From contig OW568862.1 in NCBI GenBank assembly GCA_938743325.2, positions 123,501 through 187,500 of the forward strand: a stretch of 64,000 nucleotides of DNA, given 5' to 3'. A program made the translations under genes and the position numbers. Positions within the stretch are counted from its first letter, which is position 1; the number at the start of each line of letters is the position of its first letter. This DNA is from Pycnococcus provasolii (Eukaryota; Chlorophyta; Pseudoscourfieldiophyceae; Pseudoscourfieldiales; Pycnococcaceae). The notes below the pieces were generated by a model that had not been told where the DNA came from, searched no databases, and was given only the letters and a program-made list of their open reading frames with translations. Positions 12,141 to 19,059 of the stretch are shown here, one piece after another.

Positions 12141-15100
12141 CCTCCAACATATGCACCAGTACTACTCAGGTATGTGCCACCTAGACCAGAGGCCATGCTA
12201 ATTTCTCCTGATCCATGAGTTCCCGCAGCTATCTCAATTCCTCCTCCAGCTGCAGTTGCAAGAATACTTACTGCGGATGTGACTTCATGCTTTGAATCAA
12301 CGATGATATTCTTTTCTGATGCAACGACTAAGTCACCTGTGATCGTTTCGAGAAGCATTTTACCCTCGCTTCGAGCGTGCACTCCGCCGTGAATCGACGA
12401 TGCGTGCACTTTCACAGCGTCATCTGCCTGCTGCTTGGATTGCATGTAGACGCGATTATCAGTACTATTGATTGTAAGCTGTCCTTCCAGTGTTCTGAGG
12501 TGCAGGGTTGACATCGACTGCACATCAATGCCACCGTATCCAGAGTCGATGTCCATAGATCCGGCGCCGTCGACACCAGCCTGCATTTTAATTCCGCCAT
12601 TTGGGCTACTTGCCTCAATACTCACCGCAGCTGCGTCAGCTTCGCCGCCATCGATATTTACGCTGGCAAGCGTCGCCTCAAGTGTAATGTCTCCTGTGGC
12701 ACCGGCAACGCCGTAGCTTGTGATCGCAGCGCCATAGAAAGATCCAAGTGCGGCACCCGTTGAGGATAGATACATACCCCCTGTGCCACTGTCAATGTCA
12801 ACTGTACCACTTCCATGTGTGCCAGCCTGAATGGCAACGCCACCGGTGAAGCTTGTTGCGACGATGCTCACAGCTCCCGTGTCGTCATCGCCTCCACTAA
12901 TACTAACACTCTTCAGCGTGGACTGCACAGCAATATCGCCAGTTGTGAGCAATCCGATGCCTCCGGCTCCAGATTCCATGCCGATACCACCAGCTGGGTG
13001 ACTAGCCTGCATGCTAATAGCATCCTTCACATCCTCCACACTTTGGATTAGCACTGAGTGATCCGTGCTATTCACCGTGATGTCGCCGTGCATCGTGCGA
13101 AGATCCATGGCGCCCATTGACTGCACGTCGATGCCACCCGTGCCACTGTCAACATCGATACCTCCCGCAGCGCCACTCGCGCGAAGAACCAGAGCATCGA
13201 CATCCTCCTTGTTAGAATCCACATGTAATGTATGATTCGTAGAGTTTGCCACTAGCCTTCCATCAAGTGTGCGTAGGTCCATTCCACCCGCACTTTGCAC
13301 ATCAATTCCACCTTTGCCGCTGTCGACGTCAAGCGTTCCATTTCCACGCACGCCTGCGTTAACAACGATGCCTCCGTCGCTTGCGCTTGCTTCGATTGAA
13401 ACGGCGTCGGCAATGTTCTCGCCGCCGTCAATGTTAACGCTAGCCAAACTTGCTTCGATGGTCACGTCACCAATTCCTCCAGCCGATCCGTACGAAGTGA
13501 CGAGCGCGCCGTAAAATCCTCCCACTAGTGCTCCCGTGCTTGACAAGCTGATTCCACCAGTGCCTGACCCCATGTCGATCGCGCCGGAACCATACGTTCC
13601 AGCTTGCACGGATACACCGCCACCAGCATGACTTGCGGTGATTGAAACTGCTGACTCGCTCTGCTCGCCGCCGTCAATGTTCACGCTGCTGCGCGTGCTC
13701 TGAATCATAGCATCTCCTACGCTTTCGACGTCAAAGCCACCTCGCCCCGCGTCAATATCAATGCCTCCCTCGTCGTGGTACGTATTCAGCCGAATCGCGT
13801 CGCTTGTTGGTTCACCGCTCATCAGACGCACGCTTGCCTTCCTAGCCTCCACCTTGATGTCACTGTCGCCGCCATCCTCCACAGTCGTCAGCGTTATCTG
13901 ACCTGTCGATAGAGCGTCGATATTTCCCTTGTTGGCATAGATGTCCACACCACCTCTTCGGTGTGTCGCTTGAATCTTCACGGCGTCATTTCCTGTGCCG
14001 TCAGACTGCACAATCACGCTCGAATCCGTTTTGCCAGAGACCTCAAGTATAAGATCGTCGTCCTTGCTGTCCGAGTGTACCTGGAAGTGACTTGGCACGC
14101 CACGACCATCCATATGAATAAAGCTTTGGCTGTCCACGTCGATGCCACCAAGACCAGCATCGACGTCGATGCCTCCTTTCTTATGCTCGGCAAGAAGACG
14201 AACGGCATCCGGAGCTGCCTCACCGCCAATCACCTGCACGCTCGCTTTTTGGCTGTGCACCGTGATGTCGCCAAAGCCCTCAGGGTCAGCCGAGCCCGTC
14301 GTGGTTAGAGTCGCGTGACTCTTCGACTTTGCGTGAATGCCGCCGGTGCCGCTGTCAATATCTATGCCGCCACCGTCATTGCATTCCGTTAGAATGCGCA
14401 CTGCATCAGCAACACACTCCCCAGCCATGATGTTCGCAGATCCGAAGTCAGTCCGCAGCGTAACATCGCCGTCAGAGAGTGGCTGAGCACCTGTGCTCCG
14501 AAACTGAATCGGACCTGTGGTGAGAGCGTCGATTCCCGCGGTACCCGCGTCAATATCAATTCCTCCACCCGCATGGCATGCGTGGATTCGTATGGCGTCT
14601 GGAGCTTCCTCGCAGCCAATCATGTTGACGGAAGATAATGTTGAATGGAGTGTTATATCGCCAAATGTTGCTGTGCCTGTCGTTATCATTTTGATGGTAC
14701 CTGCGGATTGCCCGTGAATGCCACCTGCGTCGACTGCCGGCGTGTTGATGTACACGGCATCGGGGACAGCTTCGTGGCCGATGATGTTAACGCTGGCAAC
14801 GGTCGACTCGATCGTAATGTCTCCCGGACCATTTGCGGCACCGGTTGTCTTGAGTCTGATATGCCCAGCCGACTCGGCGTGAATGCCTCCGGTGTTCGCG
14901 CATGGCGAGTATAGGTACACGGCGTCCGAAACGCACTCGCGGCCGATAATCTGCACACTTGCGAGCGTCGAGTCGAGAGTGATATCGCCCGCTCCTCCGG
15001 CGGCACCAGTGGTTGTCATCTTGATATGACCAGCTGACGTCCCGAGAATGCCACCAGTGTTCGCAGCCGTTGCATGCAGCTTCACCGCATCCGAGGCGCC

Positions 15101-17890
15101 TTCGTTGCTGACGATATTCACGCTCGCGACGTCGGCGAGCACGGTGATGTCGCCCGAGGCACCCACGGCACCGGTTGACTTGACCAAGATGTGCCCAGCC
15201 GACTCGGCGAAAATGCCTCCAGTATTGGCGGTAGATGCGTGTATGTACACGGCGTCGGATACACCCTCGCGGCCGATAATCTGCACACTTGCGAGCGTCG
15301 AGTCGAGAGTGATATCGCCCGCTCCTCCGGCGGCACCAGTGGTTGTCATCTTGATATGACCAGCTGACGTCCCGAGAATGCCACCAGTGTTCGCAGCCGT
15401 TGCGTGCAGCTTCACCGCATCCGAGGCGCCTTCGTTGCTGACGATATTCACGCTCGCGACGTCGGCGAGCACGGTGATGTCGCCCGAGGCACCCACGGCA
15501 CCGGTTGACTTGACCAAGATGTGCCCAGCCGACTCGGCGAAAATGCCTCCAGTATTGGCGGTAGATGCGTGTATGTACACGGCGTCGGATACACCCTCTC
15601 CGCCGCGTATTTTTACACTTTTCTGAACTGCGTGCAAGTCAATATCTCCAGTGGCGGAGTTGCCAAGTGACGTGAGGAGGATACCGCCGGCCGAAGTCTC
15701 CGCACGCACCGCGTCGATGCCTATTCCCTCGCTTTTTAGAACGACCGAGCTGTCCGTCGCTCCCGTAAGGATGAGTGATAGGTCGTCCGCAGGATCGTCT
15801 GAGATCACTCGGTATGTGCTCGGGTAGTGCTGACTGAAAAAGGACACGGTGCCAAGACTCTTGACGATCACGCCATCAGTTCCCACGTCAGCCTCGATAC
15901 CACCAGGTGAGCTCACGACACAGTCTCCGTTCGTGTCAGTATTGCATGCAATGAAACTGATCGCATCGACTGCAGGGTTCTGACTTCGGAGACTGACCCG
16001 TCCGCCCGGTGTCCAAAGTGTGATGTCACCACTGACGCCGGATCCCGTTGACTTGATCTGGACCGGGCCGCTGGTGTCCTGATAAATGCCTCTGCACCCC
16101 GCTTGGAGCTCAAGCTTGCCGCCGCCATTGATACCAGCCTGAATCGATAGAAGGCTTACCTGCGTGCACATGGTCGCTTCGATCCCGCTCCAGATGCGGA
16201 TTCCACCAAGCGGGTTCTGCGAGTAGAGAAAGATGGCATCGTCGCGTGGTGCATCGCTGACGAATCCTGGATCAAAGCCCAGCTTGACCGCCTTCGTTGT
16301 CGTTTTGCACATGAGAAGGCCCGTGTTCTTCGATTGAAATGTGACAAACTCGTTTGCGCACGAGATCTTGCTGTTGCAACATGCAATCTTAAGATCGAAG
16401 CCTCCATCGAAGGGAAGAATGTGAAAAATGCTTCCCTGCACAGCGTTATTAATGATAAGCTCGCGATCCGCTGTCAGAGTAACTGGCAGAATGAACGAGA
16501 ACGGCTCTGTGGAGAAGTCGACAATCACGTTAGCGTTCGTGAGCTGGTAAAATTCTGTGCCAGCGTAAGCTTTGCTCATGATGATGTTGTTCACAAACGA
16601 GGCACCTTCAGCGTAAAAGCCGCCCTTCAGGGTCACAGATCCCTGCGTATGGTCGGTGAAGTTTGCCCACTCTGGGTGAGTGCCAATGATGCGGCCATCC
16701 GTGTTGACTTGACCAGTCGTCTGCGTGATGCGAAACGGCGTGCCGCCCGTGCTATTGTACACATTAACGTCCGCGCGAATGTTGGCGGAAATCTGGTTCG
16801 ATCCCAGCGTTTCCTCGCTCATGCGCAGGACCTCCACCATCGGCTGCATGCCCGTTGCGTTGGCGGCGTGATTTGCCGCGGTGGTTGGCACGCGAACAAT
16901 GAACGACCCGCGATTTCCCGCACCTGTGCCAGCACCAGCCTCGAGAGCGAGGTCGACGCCTGGGGCATTGCTGCCCGTCGTTCGCGCGGATGTGATTGTG
17001 CGCCCGTCCGCCGGGCAAGTCGCGCCCGATCCGAGGCACCGCGTGAGAAGCAGCTGTGCGTCCAGCTCCAGAACGCCGTTGGATAGCGTCTCCGTCTGCG
17101 TTCCGGACGTTGAGCTCGTCTCGTCGCGGAGCGTGACCTTGCCCTTGGTCGGTGTCTGCAGTCTCACGGCTCCTGGCCCGGCGGTCCCACCGCCGGCACC
17201 TGAGCTCATGGTAAGGTCGCTGCCGCGCGCGCCATCCGCCGCCTGTGGGGCCATGCGAACGTTTCCGACGCCATCTGCATTCGCAAACTCGAGTGCCTTG
17301 GTGCTTTTGACGAGGTTCGCGGGGTTTAAGCTCACGTCTGTTCGGCTGACGACGTTGACGTCGCCCGCGGGCCCAATCAGCACAGGGTAGTTGTTCGCGC
17401 CCAGCGGCAGCGCCGCGAGAGCGAGTGCGGACAGCACGCCTCGCGTGACGGCGGAAATGCCGTCTGAACGCGCGTGTCTTCTTTGACGCCGAGATCTCGC
17501 CGACGTCGTCGCGCGCGCGGGCGGCGAGCGCCGGCACGGCTCATCCTCCGCCTTGCCTCCTCCTGCGCACCCGAGATCTCGCGCGTGCACGTCGTCGTGC
17601 GCAGTCTCTCTTCTCGCGCCTGGCACGGTTTGCGCCCAGTCCGGTGCACGAGCTGCACCGTGTCCGCCGCCTCTTCTGTCATGCCTGCACTCCTCCACGA
17701 GCACATCGTTTCGCCGCGACGTCCTACCTGCGTCGCCTTGTCTTAGTCGTTCGTGTTTTCTTCTCGACGAAAGCTTGCGCGCGTTGCCTTGTTGTTGTTG
17801 TTGTTGTTGAAGTTCTTCAGAGAGCGTCCACGCCGGGTTAGTCCACGCCGGTAGTGACGAGGACCGAGAAGGAGTAGACGAAGACGCCAT
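1..17890 (-). CDS. Giant membrane-anchored repeat protein (beta-solenoid-like), 3' end beyond the window
   Basis: One minus-strand frame appears open from an ATG at 17890 to the left edge (at least 5,963 codons). I translated sample segments near 17.1, 16.7, 15.6, 14.1, 13.1, 12.2 and 0.9 kb and all lie in the same frame. The N-terminus is Ser-rich, then a short Gln run (about residue 28), then about 100 basic residues, then one hydrophobic segment (residues 143-165, GVLSALALAALPLG), which suggests a type II signal anchor with the rest outside the cell or in the lumen. Residues 165-650 are non-repetitive. After that come Gly-Gly-Val/Ile motifs every 20-27 residues alternating with short V/I-rich strands, as in beta-solenoids. 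From about residue 1,917 the protein is 247/239-residue near-perfect repeats. I recognise no family; an adhesive or cell-coat role is inference. The start is chosen because it is in frame and follows long non-coding DNA. Confidence 0.8.
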   Translation of the reverse strand, partial: MASSSTPSRSSSLPAWTNPAWTLSEELQQQQQQQGNARKLSSRRKHERLRQGDAGRTSRRNDVLVEECRHDRRGGGHGAARAPDWAQTVPGARRETAHDDVHARDLGCAGGGKAEDEPCRRSPPARATTSARSRRQRRHARSDGISAVTRGVLSALALAALPLGANNYPVLIGPAGDVNVVSRTDVSLNPANLVKSTKALEFANADGVGNVRMAPQAADGARGSDLTMSSGAGGGTAGPGAVRLQTPTKGKVTLRDETSSTSGTQTETLSNGVLELDAQLLLTRCLGSGATCPADGRTITSARTTGSNAPGVDLALEAGAGTGAGNRGSFIVRVPTTAANHAANATGMQPMVEVLRMSEETLGSNQISANIRADVNVYNSTGGTPFRITQTTGQVNTDGRIIGTHPEWANFTDHTQGSVTLKGGFYAEGASFVNNIIMSKAYAGTEFYQLTNANVIVDFSTEPFSFILPVTLTADRELIINNAVQGSIFHILPFDGGFDLKIACCNSKISCANEFVTFQSKNTGLLMCKTTTKAVKLGFDPGFVSDAPRDDAIFLYSQNPLGGIRIWSGIEATMCTQVSLLSIQAGINGGGKLELQAGCRGIYQDTSGPVQIKSTGSGVSGDITLWTPGGRVSLRSQNPAVDAISFIACNTDTNGDCVVSSPGGIEADVGTDGVIVKSLGTVSFFSQHYPSTYRVISDDPADDLSLILTGATDSSVVLKSEGIGIDAVRAETSAGGILLTSLGNSATGDIDLHAVQKSVKIRGGEGVSDAVYIHASTANTGGIFAESAGHILVKSTGAVGASGDITVLADVASVNIVSNEGASDAVKLHATAANTGGILGTSAGHIKMTTTGAAGGAGDITLDSTLASVQIIGREGVSDAVYIHASTANTGGIFAESAGHILVKSTGAVGASGDITVLADVASVNIVSNEGASDAVKLHATAANTGGILGTSAGHIKMTTTGAAGGAGDITLDSTLASVQIIGRECVSDAVYLYSPCANTGGIHAESAGHIRLKTTGAANGPGDITIESTVASVNIIGHEAVPDAVYINTPAVDAGGIHGQSAGTIKMITTGTATFGDITLHSTLSSVNMIGCEEAPDAIRIHACHAGGGIDIDAGTAGIDALTTGPIQFRSTGAQPLSDGDVTLRTDFGSANIMAGECVADAVRILTECNDGGGIDIDSGTGGIHAKSKSHATLTTTGSADPEGFGDITVHSQKASVQVIGGEAAPDAVRLLAEHKKGGIDVDAGLGGIDVDSQSFIHMDGRGVPSHFQVHSDSKDDDLILEVSGKTDSSVIVQSDGTGNDAVKIQATHRRGGVDIYANKGNIDALSTGQITLTTVEDGGDSDIKVEARKASVRLMSGEPTSDAIRLNTYHDEGGIDIDAGRGGFDVESVGDAMIQSTRSSVNIDGGEQSESAVSITASHAGGGVSVQAGTYGSGAIDMGSGTGGISLSSTGALVGGFYGALVTSYGSAGGIGDVTIEASLASVNIDGGENIADAVSIEASASDGGIVVNAGVRGNGTLDVDSGKGGIDVQSAGGMDLRTLDGRLVANSTNHTLHVDSNKEDVDALVLRASGAAGGIDVDSGTGGIDVQSMGAMDLRTMHGDITVNSTDHSVLIQSVEDVKDAISMQASHPAGGIGMESGAGGIGLLTTGDIAVQSTLKSVSISGGDDDTGAVSIVATSFTGGVAIQAGTHGSGTVDIDSGTGGMYLSSTGAALGSFYGAAITSYGVAGATGDITLEATLASVNIDGGEADAAAVSIEASSPNGGIKMQAGVDGAGSMDIDSGYGGIDVQSMSTLHLRTLEGQLTINSTDNRVYMQSKQQADDAVKVHASSIHGGVHARSEGKMLLETITGDLVVASEKNIIVDSKHEVTSAVSILATAAGGGIEIAAGTHGSGEISMASGLGGTYLSSTGAYVGGFYGAIISSYGNPGGTGDISLHSTLASVNVQAGEADAAAVSIEASHDKGGVTIQAATHAAGSVTVGAGTGGVSVMSTGKVDVASTQNSASAVHVRNTHASGGVTIEGVGTHASTVLLTASAENGGVTMQAPEDGGSVTVSSSTGGVSVGSSGTVAVDSTQASSSSVKITASHAEGGVLVGAQDTVAIESAGAKDGAVSITATSASGGVSVQGGTHGSGSVEVASGTGGTYMSSTGALVGGFYGAVVTSYGSPGGTGDITLHSSIASLNLQAGEADAAAVSIEASHDEGGVTIRGATHAAGSVTVGAGTGGVSVMSTGKVDVASAQNSASAVHVRNTHASGGVTIEGVGTHASTVLLTATAENGGVTMQAPEDGGSVTVSSSTGGVSVGSSGTVAVDSTQASSSSVKITASHAEGGVLVGAQDTVAIESAGAKDGAVSIAATSASGGVSVQGGTHGSGSVEVASGTGGTYMSSTGALVGGFYGAVVTSYGSPGGTGDITLHSSLASVNVQAGEADAAAVSIEASHDEGGVMIQAATHAAGSVTVGAGTGGVSVMSTGKVDVASAQNSASAVHVRNTHASGGVTIEGVGTHASTVLLAATAENGGVTMQAPEDGGSVTVSSSTGGVSVGSSGTVAVDSTQASSSSVKITASHAEGGVLVGAQDTVAIESAGAKDGAVSITATSASGGVSVQGGTHGSGSVEVASGTGGTYMSSTGALVGGFYGAVVTSYGSPGGTGDITLHSSLASVNVQAGEADAAAVSIEASHDEGGVMIQAATHAAGSVTVGAGTGGVSVTSTDSISVFGDGKVDVASAQNSASAVHVRNTHASGGVTIEGVGTHASTVLLAATAENGGVTMQAPEDGGSVTVSSSTGGVSVGSSGTVAVDSTQASSSSVKITASHAEGGVLVGAQDTVAIESAGAKDGAVSITATSASGGVSVQGGTHGSGSVEVASGTGGTYMSSTGALVGGFYGAVVTSYGSPGGTGDITLHSSLASVNVQAGEADAAAVSIEASHDEGGVMIQAATHAAGSVTVGAGTGGVSVTSTDSISVFGDGKVDVASAQNSASAVHVRNTHASGGVTIEGVGTHASTVLLAATAENGGVTMQAPEDGGSVTVSSSTGGVSVGSSGTVAVDSTQASSSSVKITASHAEGGVLVGAQDTVAIESAGAKDGAVSITATSASGGVSVQGGTHGSGSVEVASGTGGTYMSSTGALVGGFYGAVVTSYGSPGGTGDITLHSSLASVNVQAGEADAAAVSIEASHDEGGVMIQAATHAAGSVTVGAGTGGVSVTSTDSISVFGDGKVDVASAQNSASAVHVRNTHASGGVTIEGVGTHASTVLLTASAENGGVTMQAPEDGGSVTVSSSTGGVSVGSSGTVAVDSTQASSSSVKITASHAEGGVLVGAQDTVAIESAGAKDGAVSITATSASGGVSVQGGTHGSGSVEVASGTGGTYMSSTGALVGGFYGAVVTSYGSPGGTGDITLHSSLASVNVQAGEADAAAVSIEASHDEGGVMIQAATHAAGSVTVGAGTGGVSVTSTDSISVFGDGKVDVASAQNSASAVHVRNTHASGGVTIEGVGTHASTVLLTASAENGGVTMQAPEDGGSVTVSSSTGGVSVGSSGTVAVDSTQASSSSVKITASHAEGGVLVGAQDTVAIESAGAKDGAVSITATSASGGVSVQGGTHGSGSVEVASGTGGTYMSSTGALVGGFYGAVVTSYGSPGGTGDITLHSSLASVNVQAGEADAAAVSIEASHDEGGVMIQAATHAAGSVTVGAGTGGVSVMSTGKVDVASAQNSASAVHVRNTHASGGVTIEGVGTHASTVLLTATAENGGVTMQAPEDGGSVTVSSSTGGVSVGSSGTVAVDSTQASSSSVKITASHAEGGVLVGAQDTVAIESAGAKDGAVSITATSASGGVSVQGGTHGSGSVEVASGTGGTYMSSTGALVGGFYGAVVTSYGSPGGTGDITLHSSLASVNVQAGEADAAAVSIEASHDEGGVMIQAATHAAGSVTVGAGTGGVSVTSTDSISVFGDGKVDVASAQNSASAVHVRNTHASGGVTIEGVGTHASTVLLAATAENGGVTMQAPEDGGSVTVSSSTGGVSVGSSGTVAVDSTQASSSSVKITASHAEGGVLVGAQDTVAIESAGAKDGAVSITATSASGGVSVQGGTHGSGSVEVASGTGGTYMSSTGALVGGFYGAVVTSYGSPGGTGDITLHSSLASVNVQAGEADAAAVSIEASHDEGGVMIQAATHAAGSVTVGAGTGGVSVTSTDSISVFGDGKVDVASAQNSASAVHVRNTHASGGVTIEGVGTHASTVLLAATAENGGVTMQAPEDGGSVTVSSSTGGVSVGSSGTVAVDSTQASSSSVKITASHAEGGVLVGAQDTVAIESAGAKDGAVSITATSASGGVSVQGGTHGSGSVEVASGTGGTYMSSTGALVGGFYGAVVTSYGSPGGTGDITLHSSLASVNVQAGEADAAAVSIEASHDEGGVMIQAATHAAGSVTVGAGTGGVSVTSTDSISVFGDGKVDVASAQNSASAVHVRNTHASGGVTIEGVGTHASTVLLTASAENGGVTMQAPEDGGSVTVSSSTGGVSVGSSGTVAVDSTQASSSSVKITASHAEGGVLVGAQDTVAIESAGAKDGAVSITATSASGGVSVQGGTHGSGSVEVASGTGGTYMSSTGALVGGFYGAVVTSYGSPGGTGDITLHSSLASVNVQAGEADAAAVSIEASHDEGGVMIQAATHAAGSVTVGAGTGGVSVTSTDSISVFGDGKVDVASAQNSASAVHVRNTHASGGVTIEGVGTHASTVLLTASAENGGVTMQAPEDGGSVTVSSSTGGVSVGSSGTVAVDSTQASSSSVKITASHAEGGVLVGAQDTVAIESAGAKDGAVSITATSASGGVSVQGGTHGSGSVEVASGTGGTYMSSTGALVGGFYGAVVTSYGSPGGTGDITLHSSLASVNVQAGEADAAAVSIEASHDEGGVMIQAATHAAGSVTVGAGTGGVSVMSTGKVDVASTQNSASAVHVRNTHASGGVTIEGVGTHASTVLLTATAENGGVTMQAPEDGGSVTVSSSTGGVSVGSSGTVAVDSTQASSSSVKITASHAEGGVLVGAQDTVAIESAGAKDGAVSITATSASGGVSVQGGTHGSGSVEVASGTGGTYMSSTGALVGGFYGAVVTSYGSPGGTGDITLHSSLASVNVQAGEADAAAVSIEASHDEGGVMIQAATHAAGSVTVGAGTGGVSVTSTDSISVFGDGKVDVASAQNSASAVHVRNTHASGGVTIEGVGTHASTVLLTATAENGGVTMQAPEDGGSVTVSSSTGGVSVGSSGTVAVDSTQASSSSVKITASHAEGGVLVGAQDTVAIESAGAKDGAVSITATSASGGVSVQGGTHGSGSVEVASGTGGTYMSSTGALVGGFYGAVVTSYGSPGGTGDITLHSSLASVNVQAGEADAAAVSIEASHDEGGVMIQAATHAAGSVTVGAGTGGVSVTSTDSISVFGDGKVDVASAQNSASAVHVRNTHASGGVTIEGVGTHASTVLLTATAENGGVTMQAPEDGGSVTVSSSTGGVSVGSSGTVAVDSTQASSSSVKITASHAEGGVLVGAQDTVAIESAGAKDGAVSITATSASGGVSVQGGTHGSGSVEIASGTGGTYMSSTGALVGGFYGAVVTSYGSPGGTGDITLHSSLASVNVQAGEADAAAVSIEASHDEGGVTIQAATHAAGSVTVGAGTGGVSVTSTDSISVFGDGKVDVASAQNSASAVHVRNTHASGGVTIEGVGTHASTVLLAATAENGGVTMQAPEDGGSVTVSSSTGGVSVGSSGTVAVDSTQASSSSVKVTASHAEGGVLVGAQDTVAIESAGAKDGAVSITATSASGGVSVQGGTHGSGSVEVASGTGGTYMSSTGALVGGFYGAVVTSYGSPGGTGDIALHSTLASVNVQAGEADAAAVSIEASHDEGGVTIQAATHAAGSVTVGAGTGGVSVMSTGKVDVASTQNSASAVHVRNTHASGGVTIEGVGTHASTVLLTATAENGGVTMQAPEDGG
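14950..15630 (-). repeat. Second, smaller coding repeat (330 bp, about two copies)
   Basis: Within the same giant gene, the segment near 15048-15359 is repeated almost identically 330 bp further on (15378-15626). It encodes a 110-residue unit made of two similar sub-units of about 55 residues, with the motifs TANTGGIF/TAANTGGIL, SAGHI and SDAV. It belongs to the diverged part of the solenoid and shows duplication outside the main array. Confidence 0.85.
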
Positions 17891-19059
17891 ACTGCTTCGA
17901 GCGCTTCCTTGAACGAGCAAGAGCTCAATACCAGAGTCGTGTATGCGTGCGTCTCGTGCGTCTCGTGCACGACCTCCCTTCCAAGCAGAGAACTCAAGCA
18001 AGACTCGAGACTCGACGCCGGTATTCCCTTAAGAACCAGACCCAGAGCCAACCAGCTTAAAACCAGCCGGACGAGCCAACAAGGCCACAGAGCCAACCAG
18101 GTGAAAGCTTAAGGCGACACACTTAAGGCACAATTGATGGCTGTGATTGGTCGCCCTGTTTGTGTGTGCCGACGACTGCGACGTGCGTGCGTGAGAGAGC
18201 ACGAGACTACAGGGATACCCTCTATTAAAAAATTCTCACGCCTGCCAGTAGGTATCGCCCTCCAGGGGGAATTGTCCCTGTAATTAATTTCACCAACTCT
18301 TCACCGGTCGAGGTAGTACTATTGAGGTTATTGATGCAGCAGACTCTGTCCAAGAGACTCTGTCCTTGCTCTCCCTTCCCTTCCCGGCCCCTTGCCCCTT
18401 GCCCCTTGCCCCTTGCCAGGGTCTTTGCAAGTGGCAGAGCTCGTCTGTATTAGGTCCCGCGGCCATCAAAGGTCTCTGCCTGTGTCTCTGGGTGGGTCCC
18501 GTTAACCCTCGAAATCAACCCTCTCGAATCTCGATCGATGAGGACCCGCCTTTCTGGGACGTTTACTACCAGCTCTGGCGGGAAGAAGAATCAATCAACG
18601 CATGTTCCTCGCCTTGTTCACAGCTCGTCGTTTTTAGCCGCCAAAAATGACGACTTCGAAACCATCGTTGCATCACGCATCAGGGACGGCTGCGAAACTC
18701 GCTCCGCCTGCCACCTGCCAAAAATATGCGCGCCAAACTTGTTCCGGGGTTGCGCTTTTCGTTACCGGCCTCCCCATCCGTTTGGGGGTTGGGGGGGGGA
18801 GGAAAAAGGCGGAAAACGAAGCCGAAGGCGTGGCGTCTGTGACGCAAGACACGCGTGCGCACACAAATTTTTGCACGTACTGTGCGTAGTTCTTACTGTA
18901 TCGAAACAGGGCTCCGCTTTTCACCTTGACGTTGTTCAGGAGCACGATGGCAAGACAACAAAACTGCAGGGAGGTGGAGATGGGTGGGTGGGCCATATAT
19001 AGCATGGGAAATAAATCCACTATATTTTTATTGTTCGTGTGTAGGGTAGGTTATTTTAA
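17891..19059. other. Intergenic region upstream of the giant gene
   Basis: No convincing gene is seen. The first few hundred bases should hold the promoter and 5' leader of the giant minus-strand gene. A short CCCCTTG-type tandem lies at 18387-18419. A TATATA element sits near 18996. The part next to 19060 would be the 3' UTR of the WW/IQ gene. Confidence 0.6.

Noticed and set aside
12412-16407. Numerous short frames on both strands between 12.4 and 16.4 kb
   Set aside because: All are shadows of the giant gene, whose frame I checked at several points in this interval.
17377-17706. Minus frame with ATG near 17683 (MTEEADTVQ...)
   Set aside because: It stops at 17377 and has Arg-rich shadow composition. 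The giant protein's own frame is continuous from ATG 17890.
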